From positions 177,400 through 241,399 of IMG/VR virus record IMGVR_UViG_3300043411_000921: a stretch of 64,000 bases of DNA; one strand, given 5' to 3'. This document shows, one piece after another, positions 59,045 to 64,000 of the stretch. Position 1 is the first letter of the stretch. The number at the start of each line of letters is the position of its first letter. Below the pieces are notes generated by a model that was not told the DNA's origin, searched no databases, and saw only the letters and a program-made list of their open reading frames with translations. The position numbers and the translations under genes are program-made. This DNA is from a virus.

Positions 59045-59290
59045 ATGTTCGTTGCTGAATCTCAGAGATACTATGACCACACCTTCCAGGAAAGCAAGAC
59101 GATCCTAAGAACCCAATATGACTCCCTTCTTTGCTCTCTTCTGGTTATCTTCCACAACGGCTCCCAATACCTCTATTTTTCAGTACCTCCAGAGGTTCAC
59201 CAGTCCCTCCTCGATTCCCCAAGCCCAGGAAAATTCTTCCACTCCAACATCCGAGGAAAATTCAGGCACGAACGTCAAACCAATATCTAA
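59045..59290 (+). CDS. KTSC-domain protein, 81 aa
   Basis: Almost the whole protein is a KTSC domain: LLVIFHNGSQYLYFSVPPEV followed by HQSLLDSPSPGKFFHSNIRG matches the family pattern of a strand, VPpevy helix and a knuckle near the end. KTSC domains are small modules of unknown biochemical role found on toxins, phage and bacterial proteins. A CTAGCTAGAC sequence precedes the ATG. The short TGGTTAT repeat lies in its coding sequence. Confidence 0.7.
   Translation: MFVAESQRYYDHTFQESKTILRTQYDSLLCSLLVIFHNGSQYLYFSVPPEVHQSLLDSPSPGKFFHSNIRGKFRHERQTNI
59131..59154 (+). repeat. short dispersed repeat with TGGTTAT core
   Basis: TTGCTCTCTTCTGGTTATCT continues TCCA; it encodes the LLVIFH strand of the KTSC domain. 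Confidence 0.4.
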
Positions 59291-59294
59291 CCCC

Positions 59295-59888
59295 ATGAAA
59301 CTAAGCCAAATCCTCTTCACCAACGAAAATTCTGGTGACTTTTCAGGGGCTGGAACCTTCCAAGGTGGACCATTCGGCTTTGGAAACAAACATCAACTCG
59401 CTGCACATGAACCCTGGGAAGGTCTCGAAGATCAGGAAGAAACAGATGAAGTCTTTCTCAAAGAAAGAAGTCCGTCCGACATCTTGTACCGCGATCTCCC
59501 AGGATTTCCCAGGATGAACACCTTGGCAAAACCCGTAGACCACATTCCCCATTCTCCATCAGACGAAGAGAGATACAACATCCCAGATCTCATTCCCCCA
59601 GGAAGAGATGGAGAAGCTGGAGAACACTTCGGCTTTGGACCTCTTGAAGAAGATCCAGCCGTTCTTGCTCGCCACACCGATTGGATCAAAAAAGAAACCG
59701 AGTCGGAGCACGCTGGATATACCTCCAGTGAAATTGCAACCAACTCAGTTCCAACTCATGGTGGAAGCATGGGAGTTATTGCCAAACCCATCAAGCACAC
59801 TCCTGGTCCCGTTGACATCTACAAAAAAGGTTCCGGTCCCGGTTATTCCCTCGGAGAATCTCTTCTCCTCAGCAACCTCCTCTTCTAG
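59295..59888 (+). CDS. hypothetical late protein with CTS-like start, 197 aa
   Basis: The ATG at 59295 follows the KTSC stop by 4 bases and is preferred to one at 59118, which would overlap the KTSC gene. The opening KLSQILFTNENSGDF is CTS-like but short. The body is Pro/Gly/Glu-rich with repeated GFGP/GGPFGFG pieces, probably extended. Packaging is possible. Confidence 0.5.
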   Translation: MKLSQILFTNENSGDFSGAGTFQGGPFGFGNKHQLAAHEPWEGLEDQEETDEVFLKERSPSDILYRDLPGFPRMNTLAKPVDHIPHSPSDEERYNIPDLIPPGRDGEAGEHFGFGPLEEDPAVLARHTDWIKKETESEHAGYTSSEIATNSVPTHGGSMGVIAKPIKHTPGPVDIYKKGSGPGYSLGESLLLSNLLF

Positions 59889-59901
59889 CCTCCACACCAT
59901 A

Positions 59902-60007
59902 AACGCTACGGCACTTATACGCCTTATCCGTGCCACCAAATGGTTCAGACGGGTGAGAGTGCGTCAAAACAATTCGGGAGCCTTAAAAAGGCTCCTGGAG
60001 CGATTTG
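59902..60007 (+). repeat. dispersed ~100-base degenerate repeat, copy D
   Basis: Left end identical to copy C for 26 bases; right end GGCTCCTGGAGCGATTT as in copies A-C. Read in one frame it gives RLIRATKWF..LERFE, which aligns with copies A (RLICDSKSF..LERFR) and C (RLIRGFKSF..LERFR). Intergenic. Confidence 0.65.
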
Positions 60008-60125
60008 AAGTCCAAGGCTGCTTTCTCTCACTGAGACAAGAAAAAACTTGGGTGTGACGAATGTTGTTGACGGGAGATTTGTGGTCGTGGTAGACATGGT
60101 TCATCCTCAAGGAAAGGAGATAACG

Positions 60126-60431
60126 ATGACGACCGAAGGAAAGATGCGTGAGGTTTTTGTTCAGATGTGGGAAGAGAGTGAGAGAGGTTGGGGCTGCCGA
60201 CCCGATGGCTTTTCCCTCCATCTCAACCAAGAAGATCTTGAGAAGTACGTCAAGGCTTATTGGGATCGAATGCCCGCTGTGGCTCCTGATGAGTACAGTC
60301 GCCCCGATGGCAAACCTTTCAAAGCTCTTGTCTCTGAAGAATGTTACCAGCAACTCATTGAAGCCTCACCACAGAAGTTTGGACTGAGATACTGGAACAG
60401 CGATAAAAGGTTGTTCGCCAAGATTTCGTGA
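60126..60431 (+). CDS. hypothetical protein, 101 aa
   Basis: The ATG at 60126 has a strong AAAGGAG site; a TTGACG-18-TAGACA sequence at 60067-60096 may be its promoter. Acidic, with Trp-rich start (MWEESERGWG). Not recognised. Confidence 0.6.
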   Translation: MTTEGKMREVFVQMWEESERGWGCRPDGFSLHLNQEDLEKYVKAYWDRMPAVAPDEYSRPDGKPFKALVSEECYQQLIEASPQKFGLRYWNSDKRLFAKIS

Positions 60432-60444
60432 TAAGGAGAAAAAC

Positions 60445-60744
60445 ATGTTGACTATTGGAATGGTTTGTGAGATCAATGCCCCCACGGAAAGCCCAGCTTT
60501 CAAAATCAAACAATCCTGGGAACGATTCCAGCCTCCAAAAATCGTGAAGTTGGTTTCCAAGGGAACCGACTTGAGCCCACCTTCTTATTGGGAAGTCCAA
60601 GCTGTGGAGGGCGATGACGAAACGGTTTTTGCAGTCTACGATGCTTGGTTGGTGGAAGCTGGAAGCTGTTTGAGGTTCTTTCCCAAGTGTCCCCGGAGGA
60701 TTCGTGCTGGTTGGTACCGTGAATACGGCGGCACTTGTTCTTGA
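60445..60744 (+). CDS. hypothetical protein, 99 aa
   Basis: AAGGAG site. Beta-rich opening (MLTIGMVCEINAPTESPAFK) with a Cys/Arg-rich end (CPRRIRAGWYREYGG). SH3-like fold possible. In operon with its neighbours. Confidence 0.55.
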   Translation: MLTIGMVCEINAPTESPAFKIKQSWERFQPPKIVKLVSKGTDLSPPSYWEVQAVEGDDETVFAVYDAWLVEAGSCLRFFPKCPRRIRAGWYREYGGTCS

Positions 60745-60791
60745 ACTCTGAACTTCTCAAACAAACACTTGAAAAACTTTCTCTTCGTGAG

Positions 60792-61004
60792 ATGGTTGTG
60801 AAAGTGAAAATGACTCAAAGAAAGTTTGTTGCCAGAGTCATTTCCCCTGAATACGAAAATCAGGAAGATTGGGAAAGGCAACAAGCGGTTTGGTCTTTGT
60901 TGCTTGGTGAATTGACTGAAGATCAGTGTGAGATGGTTGCATTTGTGTTTACCGACACACCAGAGGAGTACAAAAAGTTTCGGTCGGAGATCGAAAGTGG
61001 TTGA
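60792..61004 (+). CDS. small acidic protein, 70 aa
   Basis: The ATG at 60792 is used; TTG codons at 60735 and 60741 in frame could extend it upstream. Helical and acidic (EDWERQQAVWSLLLGELTED). Last protein gene before the tRNA array. Confidence 0.5.
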   Translation: MVVKVKMTQRKFVARVISPEYENQEDWERQQAVWSLLLGELTEDQCEMVAFVFTDTPEEYKKFRSEIESG

Positions 61005-61029
61005 CTAGATAAAAGAGAGGTGTTACAAG
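61001..61029 (+). promoter_or_regulatory. early-type promoter TTGACT-17-TACAAG
   Basis: TTGACT (61001-61006) and TACAAG (61024-61029), 17 bases apart, ahead of the first tRNA at 61045. Confidence 0.5.
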
Positions 61030-61044
61030 GAAGCATCTCTCGCT

Positions 61045-61129
61045 GGAAGAGTATCCTAATGGTAAGGAAACGGTTTGCTAAACCGTCGAGGGCTAACCCC
61101 TCTTGCGAGTTCGACTCTCGTCTCTTCCT
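61045..61129 (+). tRNA. tRNA-Ser(GCU)
   Basis: Acceptor GGAAGAG/CTCTTCC, anticodon loop TTGCTAA, long variable arm, T arm GCGAG/CTCGT-type. CCA not encoded. Confidence 0.85.
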
Positions 61130-61279
61130 CCGATGTTTTGTGTGTGGCTGTAAAATGGAACAGTTTCGCAACCCAACTGTAATGTGGGGTGTTGAAAATG
61201 TGGGCAGGAATAATAACTAAACCAACCCACCACACGAAATATCTCTCTGTCCCGGTATGCCGCCTCGTGTTTCTACATT
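61130..61279 (+). other. gap within tRNA array
   Basis: 150 bases with no tRNA I could fold. A CAGTTTCG...CAACTG imperfect hairpin is present at 61161. Nothing further seen. Confidence 0.3.
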
Positions 61280-61353
61280 CTCTCCATCGTCTAACTGGAT
61301 AAGGCTCTTGCCTTCTAAGCAAGTAATTGGGGGTTCGAATCCCTCTGGGGAGG
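61280..61353 (+). tRNA. tRNA-Arg(UCU)
   Basis: Acceptor CTCTCCA/TGGGGAG, anticodon stem CTTGC/GCAAG with loop CTTCTAA. Confidence 0.85.
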
Positions 61354-61368
61354 CTAGCAACAAAGTTC

Positions 61369-61397
61369 TTGACAAGGAAAAAGTGACAGGGTAAAAG
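61369..61397 (+). promoter_or_regulatory. early-type promoter-like TTGACA-17-TAAAAG
   Basis: Good boxes and spacing, but the -10 box touches the tRNA-Cys start, so transcription would begin inside that gene; it may serve later tRNAs. Confidence 0.35.
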
Positions 61398-61483
61398 AGA
61401 AAGTGTCCCGAGTGGAAAGGGAGCAGCCTGCAAAGCTGAAGAGGATAAAATCCTCACCAAGAGTTCGATTCTCTTCTTTCTCT
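61397..61483 (+). tRNA. tRNA-Cys(GCA) with long variable arm
   Basis: Acceptor GAGAAAG/CTTTCTC, anticodon loop CTGCAAA, T arm AAGAG/CTCTT. An extra stem GAGGATAAAATCCTC fills the variable region, giving 87 bases, a class II form not usual for tRNA-Cys. Confidence 0.75.
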
Positions 61484-61488
61484 CTGAC

Positions 61489-61562
61489 AGTAGTATAGCT
61501 TATGGGTAAAGCCTCCCACCGATAATGGGAAGAAGAAGTTTCAAGCACTTCTACTACTACCA
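61489..61562 (+). tRNA. tRNA-Ile(GAU) with C33
   Basis: Acceptor AGTAGTA/TACTACT, A then encoded CCA. Anticodon stem TCCCA/TGGGA, loop CCGATAA, so position 33 is C instead of U. Confidence 0.75.
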
Positions 61563-61564
61563 AC

Positions 61565-61635
61565 AACACCATAACTCAATGGTAGAGTTTCTGCTCGACG
61601 CGCAGAATATATCAGTTCGATTCTGATTGGTGTTA
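61565..61635 (+). tRNA. tRNA-Val(GAC) with C33
   Basis: Acceptor AACACCA/TGGTGTT, anticodon stem TCTGC/GCAGA, loop TCGACGC with C at position 33. Confidence 0.7.
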
Positions 61636-61675
61636 TCGTTTCTTCTGAATTTGCTTCATACATAAGCCTTACAAC

Positions 61676-61756
61676 GCCACTGTGGTGGAATGGCAGACAC
61701 CCCGGCTTCAAATCCCGGCGCTTTCGAGCATGTCGGTTCGACTCCGACCAGTGGCA
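61676..61756 (+). tRNA. tRNA-Leu(CAA)
   Basis: Acceptor GCCACTG/CAGTGGC, loop TTCAAAT, long variable arm. The last anticodon-stem pair is C:C. Confidence 0.75.
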
Positions 61757-61775
61757 CTCAACAACAACAAAAGTG

Positions 61776-61804
61776 TTGACAGATAGAAAGAGTTAAGTTA
61801 AAGA
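61776..61804 (+). promoter_or_regulatory. early-type promoter TTGACA-17-TAAAGA
   Basis: TTGACA (61776-61781), TAAAGA (61799-61804). The expected start at about 61811 is just ahead of tRNA-Leu(UAA). Confidence 0.5.
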
Positions 61805-61814
61805 GCAGACAGAC

Positions 61815-61902
61815 GGGATCGTGGTGGAACGGCAGACACGGCTGATTTAAGGTCAGAAGCATCATTATGATGCACTTGGGGGTTCGAGTCCCTCCGGTCC
61901 TA
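61815..61902 (+). tRNA. tRNA-Leu(UAA)
   Basis: Acceptor GGGATCG/CGGTCCT, loop TTTAAGG, long variable arm with CATCATTATGATG. Confidence 0.85.
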
Positions 61903-61936
61903 CTCAAGAAAGTCCTTGACAGACAAAACAAAAGAT

Positions 61937-62012
61937 GGCACAGTAGCCCAATCGGCAGAGGCAATGGTTCGAGAAGCCATCTAGTGAGAGTTCAAATCTC
62001 TTCTGAACCACT
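61937..62012 (+). tRNA. tRNA-like, anticodon read as GAG with C33, mismatched acceptor
   Basis: D arm GCC/GGC, anticodon stem ATGGT/GCCAT, loop TCGAGAA, T arm GAGAG/CTCTT. The acceptor GGCACAG against CTGAACC has two adjacent mismatches. GAG would read Leu codons but the variable arm is short, so its identity is doubtful. Confidence 0.5.
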
Positions 62013-62063
62013 GATAGAAACAAAGATAGAAGAAGGTAGTTAGAATAGTAACGGTAGTATCAT

Positions 62064-62141
62064 CGGGGATCGGACTCAAGGCGGGTCGCCTGTTTTGGAA
62101 ACAGGACATTCAGGCAGGTTCAATTCCTGCATCCCCGACCA
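62064..62141 (+). tRNA. tRNA-Pro(UGG)
   Basis: Acceptor CGGGGAT/ATCCCCG, A, CCA encoded. Anticodon stem CCTGT/ACAGG, loop TTTGGAA. Confidence 0.85.
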
Positions 62142-62196
62142 AACTTCTCACAGCGCCTCAGTTGTGAATCGTTCTTTGAAAACTTGTGTTGAATTA

Positions 62197-62283
62197 GGAA
62201 GGGCAAGCCGATGGGCGACGGCGCCGGTCTTGAAAACCGTGTGACCAGTAATGGTCTTGTGAGTTCGACTCTCACCCCTTCCG
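62197..62283 (+). tRNA. tRNA-Ser(UGA)
   Basis: Acceptor GGAAGGG/CCCTTCC, G73, anticodon loop CTTGAAA, long variable arm. Confidence 0.85.
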
Positions 62284-62284
62284 C

Positions 62285-62357
62285 CGCGGGATCGTCTAAC
62301 GGTTTAGGACACAGGGCTCATACCCCTGAAATCTTGGTTCGATTCCTTGTCCCGCGA
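62285..62357 (+). tRNA. tRNA-Met(CAU)
   Basis: Acceptor CGCGGGA/TCCCGCG with a paired first base, anticodon stem CAGGG/CCCTG, loop CTCATAC. Elongator Met, or Ile if the C is modified to lysidine. Confidence 0.8.
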
Positions 62358-62360
62358 TCT

Positions 62361-62446
62361 GGATCGTCTGTTCTATGGTAGAACAGTTGACTGTAAATCA
62401 ACCGGCCCAACAGGCTAAGCAAGTTCGATTCTTGTCTGATCCACCA
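62361..62446 (+). tRNA. tRNA-Tyr(GUA)
   Basis: Anticodon loop CTGTAAA, long variable arm, acceptor GGATCGT/CTGATCC, encoded CCA. Position 8 looks like C. Confidence 0.75.
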
Positions 62447-62522
62447 GACACTCTTGTATCTTCACCGGCAGAAGACGCGCTTGCCGCGCAGGGGTAGTTG
62501 GTTCAATTCCAACCAGAGTGTC
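62447..62522 (+). tRNA. tRNA-like, possibly Gly(GCC)
   Basis: GACACTC pairs with GAGTGTC at the ends; T arm GTTGG/CCAAC is good. The anticodon region GCGCTTGCCGCGC is irregular and two extra bases precede the 3' acceptor strand. Confidence 0.4.
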
Positions 62523-62573
62523 TTTTGATAATCCAACAGGAGGAGTTGCAACTTGTTCAATCCGCAAATAGGG

Positions 62574-62601
62574 TTGACTTTGCGATGGAGAGGAGTAGCT
62601 A
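62574..62601 (+). promoter_or_regulatory. early-type promoter TTGACT-16-TAGCTA
   Basis: TTGACT (62574-62579) and TAGCTA (62596-62601), upstream of tRNA-Thr. Confidence 0.4.
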
Positions 62602-62666
62602 ACCTCAAACCTCCAGGAAACTATCCTCATACCAGGACGCTGGACGAAGGAACAGTTTCCGATTTT

Positions 62667-62739
62667 GCCCACTTAGCTCAATTGGCAGAGCACCTGACCT
62701 GTAATCAGGCGGTTGTCCGTTCAACTCGGATAGTGGGCT
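62667..62739 (+). tRNA. tRNA-Thr(UGU) with C33
   Basis: Acceptor GCCCACT/AGTGGGC, anticodon stem CCTGA/TCAGG, loop CCTGTAA with C at position 33. Confidence 0.8.
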
Positions 62740-62743
62740 CCAC

Positions 62744-62814
62744 AGGTCGGTAGTGCAAAGGCAGCACACTGGTTTCCAACTCCAGAAATAAAGGTTCGAG
62801 TCCTTTCCTTCCTG
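62744..62814 (+). tRNA. tRNA-Trp(CCA) with mismatched acceptor
   Basis: Anticodon loop TTCCAAC, D stem GTGC/GCAC, T arm AAAGG/CCTTT. The acceptor AGGTCGG against CCTTCCT has two adjacent mismatches. Confidence 0.65.
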
Positions 62815-62819
62815 CCGTC

Positions 62820-62933
62820 TCTCGATGAACACAACGAGGTAAAACTTGTTGGTGAGTGGAGGTTGCAAACTCCTAAAAGTTCATGAAAACACACAGTCCC
62901 GGCAAAGATCTGTGCAATGGTATGTGTGTATTT
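62820..62933 (+). other. degenerate tRNA-like region
   Basis: ATGAAC and GTTCAT enclose a CAAC/GTTG hairpin and GGAGGTTGCAAACTCC, which looks like an anticodon arm with GCA. There is no T arm. May be a decayed tRNA. Confidence 0.3.
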
Positions 62934-63005
62934 GGTCCCATCGTCCAGTGGTTAGGACACTTGATTTTCAATCAAGGAATATGAGTTCAATTCTCATTGG
63001 GATCA
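62934..63005 (+). tRNA. tRNA-Glu(UUC)
   Basis: Acceptor GGTCCCA/TGGGATC, anticodon stem CTTGA/TCAAG, loop TTTTCAA. Confidence 0.85.
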
Positions 63006-63018
63006 TAAGTTTGAAAAT

Positions 63019-63091
63019 GTCTGTTGAGGCTGTCGGATAAAACCGCTGGGCTACGAACCCGGAATGCGTGGTTCAACTCCACGAACAGACG
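63019..63091 (+). tRNA. tRNA-Arg(ACG)
   Basis: Acceptor GTCTGTT/AACAGAC, anticodon stem CTGGG/CCCGG, loop CTACGAA. Confidence 0.85.
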
Positions 63092-63100
63092 TTAGTTTTT

Positions 63101-63171
63101 GCCCTCATCGTTCAATGGTAGGACAGCAGATTGTCGATCTGCATACAGGAGTTCCATTCTCCTTGGGGGCG
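63101..63171 (+). tRNA. tRNA-Asp(GUC)
   Basis: Acceptor GCCCTCA/TGGGGGC, anticodon stem GCAGA/TCTGC, loop TTGTCGA, G73. Confidence 0.85.
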
Positions 63172-63564
63172 CTTAGGTTTCTTCTGGTTGGAATGGTAGT
63201 CGTAGGGCAATTTCCTAGTAGTCACCCCAAAACATCCGAAACACTTGTTTCGAGTTATGCAAGGGGCACGAAAAGAAAAACGGGTAGCCCCCTCAAATCC
63301 ACTTATTTGTGGGCTGTTTGAGAGAACAGAGAAAAGTGTGAGATGAAACTTCTCATCTTGAACAAAGCACCTTTTTCGAATGGTGTTGAAACACACGCAA
63401 GTTTGTTTCGCAAGCGGTGTAGGGGATATGGCCTGAAAACCATTTTGAAACCCGAGCACATTCTCCAGGTGCAGGTTCGAATCCTGCCGATGACTCCAGC
63501 CAGAAGAAATCTCTTGACTGTCTTTTCTTGGTGTGGTAGCTTAGGTCTTGTCAGTGAGTGAGAT
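63172..63564 (+). other. 393-base gap in tRNA array with tRNA-like remnant
   Basis: No intact gene seen. Near 63420-63497 an ATGG/CCAT stem with loop CCTGAAAA is followed by a good T arm (GCAGG TTCGAAT CCTGC) and an encoded CCA, but there is no matching 5' acceptor strand, so it looks like a decayed or unusual tRNA. A TTGACT-17-TAGCTT promoter-like sequence lies at 63514-63542. Confidence 0.35.
63514..63542 (+). promoter_or_regulatory. early-type promoter TTGACT-17-TAGCTT
   Basis: TTGACT (63514-63519) and TAGCTT (63537-63542), just upstream of tRNA-Gln and the following run of tRNAs. Confidence 0.45.
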
Positions 63565-63638
63565 TCGGGATTAGCTCAATGGTAGAGCGATCGGCTTTGA
63601 CCCGGTTGACGTAGGTTCGATTCCTTCATCCCGAACCA
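63565..63638 (+). tRNA. tRNA-Gln(UUG)
   Basis: Acceptor TCGGGAT/ATCCCGA, encoded CCA, anticodon stem ATCGG/CCGGT, loop CTTTGAC. Confidence 0.85.
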
Positions 63639-63639
63639 T

Positions 63640-63712
63640 GAATCCATAGCTCAATTGGCAGAGCATGACTCTCTTAAAGTCGAGGTTTCGAGTTCGACTC
63701 TCGATGGATTCA
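63640..63712 (+). tRNA. tRNA-Lys(CUU)
   Basis: Acceptor GAATCCA/TGGATTC, anticodon loop CTCTTAA, T arm TCGAG/CTCGA. Confidence 0.85.
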
Positions 63713-63734
63713 CTTGATAGTTGTTTGTATGAAT

Positions 63735-63807
63735 GGAACCATAGCTCAGTTGGTAGAGCGTTGGCCTGAAGAGCCAAGCGTCGAAGGTTCGACCCCTTCT
63801 GGTTCCA
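63735..63807 (+). tRNA. tRNA-Phe(GAA)
   Basis: Acceptor GGAACCA/TGGTTCC, anticodon stem TTGGC/GCCAA, loop CTGAAGA. Confidence 0.9.
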
Positions 63808-63815
63808 CTTTGTTT

Positions 63816-63890
63816 GCAGCAATAGCTCAATGGTAGAGTTCCTCTTTTCCAAAGAGGGTGTTGTGGGTTCGAATCCCATTTGCTGCTCCA
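63816..63890 (+). tRNA. tRNA-Gly(UCC)
   Basis: Acceptor GCAGCAA/TTGCTGC, encoded CCA, anticodon stem CCTCT/AGAGG, loop TTTCCAA. Confidence 0.9.
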
Positions 63891-63893
63891 TGA

Positions 63894-63962
63894 TAAGCCA
63901 TAGCTCAATGGTAGAGTTCCGCCGCGAAGGCGGAGATACGGGTTCGAATCCCGTTGGTTTTA
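63894..63962 (+). tRNA. tRNA-like with irregular anticodon loop
   Basis: D arm GCTC/GAGT-type and T arm ACGGG/CCCGT are standard. The anticodon region TCCGCCGCGAAGGCGGA folds with either a 5-base loop or a 7-base loop CGCGAAG (CGA, G33), so identity is unclear. Confidence 0.5.
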
Positions 63963-63978
63963 TCATTTGATTGTTTGC

Positions 63979-64000
63979 GGGGTCATAACTCAGCGTTGGC
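63979..64000 (+). tRNA. start of a further tRNA, cut by window end
   Basis: GGGGTCATAACTCAGCGTTGG looks like a 5' acceptor strand plus D arm. The rest is outside the window. Confidence 0.4.

Noticed and set aside
59118-59294. Upstream start for the 59295 gene
   Set aside because: It would overlap the KTSC gene in another frame; the KTSC frame has a clear domain, and the ATG at 59295 follows it by 4 bases.
62447-62522. tRNA-Sec-like gene
   Set aside because: The 9-bp end pairing is suggestive, but there is no UCA anticodon and the anticodon arm is irregular.
63172-63564. tmRNA
   Set aside because: A T arm and CCA end are present but no Ala-type acceptor 5' strand or tag reading frame could be found.
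1-64000. CRISPR array, integrase or insertion sequence
   Set aside because: No regular direct-repeat/spacer pattern, no recombinase motifs and no transposase were seen; the tandem VPGVAP and EEGEGE DNA repeats are inside coding low-complexity regions.

Overview
This window is a piece of the genome of a large, lytic, T4-like (contractile-tailed) bacteriophage. The core virion genes match the T4 set: portal (gp20), prohead protease (gp21), scaffold core (gp22-like), major capsid (gp23), neck/tail-completion proteins, tail sheath (two copies), tail tube (gp19) and large terminase (gp17). No integrase, bacterial housekeeping operon, rRNA or CRISPR array is visible. A lipoprotein in the lysis region implies a Gram-negative host. 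The species of phage and host cannot be named from the sequence.

Layout: 1-1630, end of a + strand operon (DUF458 RNase H-like protein and small unknowns). 1570-7953, minus-strand late block: amidase endolysin, virion protein, holin-like protein, two spanin-like proteins, small unknowns, a superoxide-dismutase-family protein and an ADP-ribosyltransferase-like protein. 7999-11520, + strand operon led by adenylosuccinate synthetase and including three related small proteins. 11542-15067, minus strand: head/tail unknowns, an HNH nuclease and a histone-deacetylase-superfamily enzyme. 15442-36893, the minus-strand morphogenesis block, from portal to tail tube in transcription order. 36911-52683, + strand: structural unknowns, a GroEL-type chaperonin, primase, a fused SbcD-SbcC (gp47-gp46) recombination nuclease, a muramidase-like exported protein, UV-damage endonuclease and terminase. 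52696-61004, mixed strands: pentapeptide-repeat protein, a membrane protein, a phage sigma factor, a KTSC-domain protein and small unknowns. 61045-64000, a dense tRNA array (at least 22 recognisable tRNAs, continuing beyond the window).

Two promoter types can be read. Early-type promoters have TTGAC(C/A/T), a 17-18 base spacer, and a -10 box such as TAGGGT or TAGAGT. Late-type promoters are a lone TA(T/G)TTA without a -35 box, repeated in front of virion genes, often flanked by a short inverted repeat. In at least seven genes the -10 box lies 5-6 bases before the ATG, which predicts leaderless mRNAs. A phage sigma factor with a good region 2 but no visible region 4.2 is a natural candidate reader of the late motif.

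Other notable content: a set of proteins sharing a short N-terminal helix like a T4 capsid-targeting peptide (suggesting packaged proteins), a scaffold gene with an in-frame internal start and its own late promoter, a dispersed ~100-base degenerate repeat, and tRNAs with C at position 33 or a long variable arm on tRNA-Cys.
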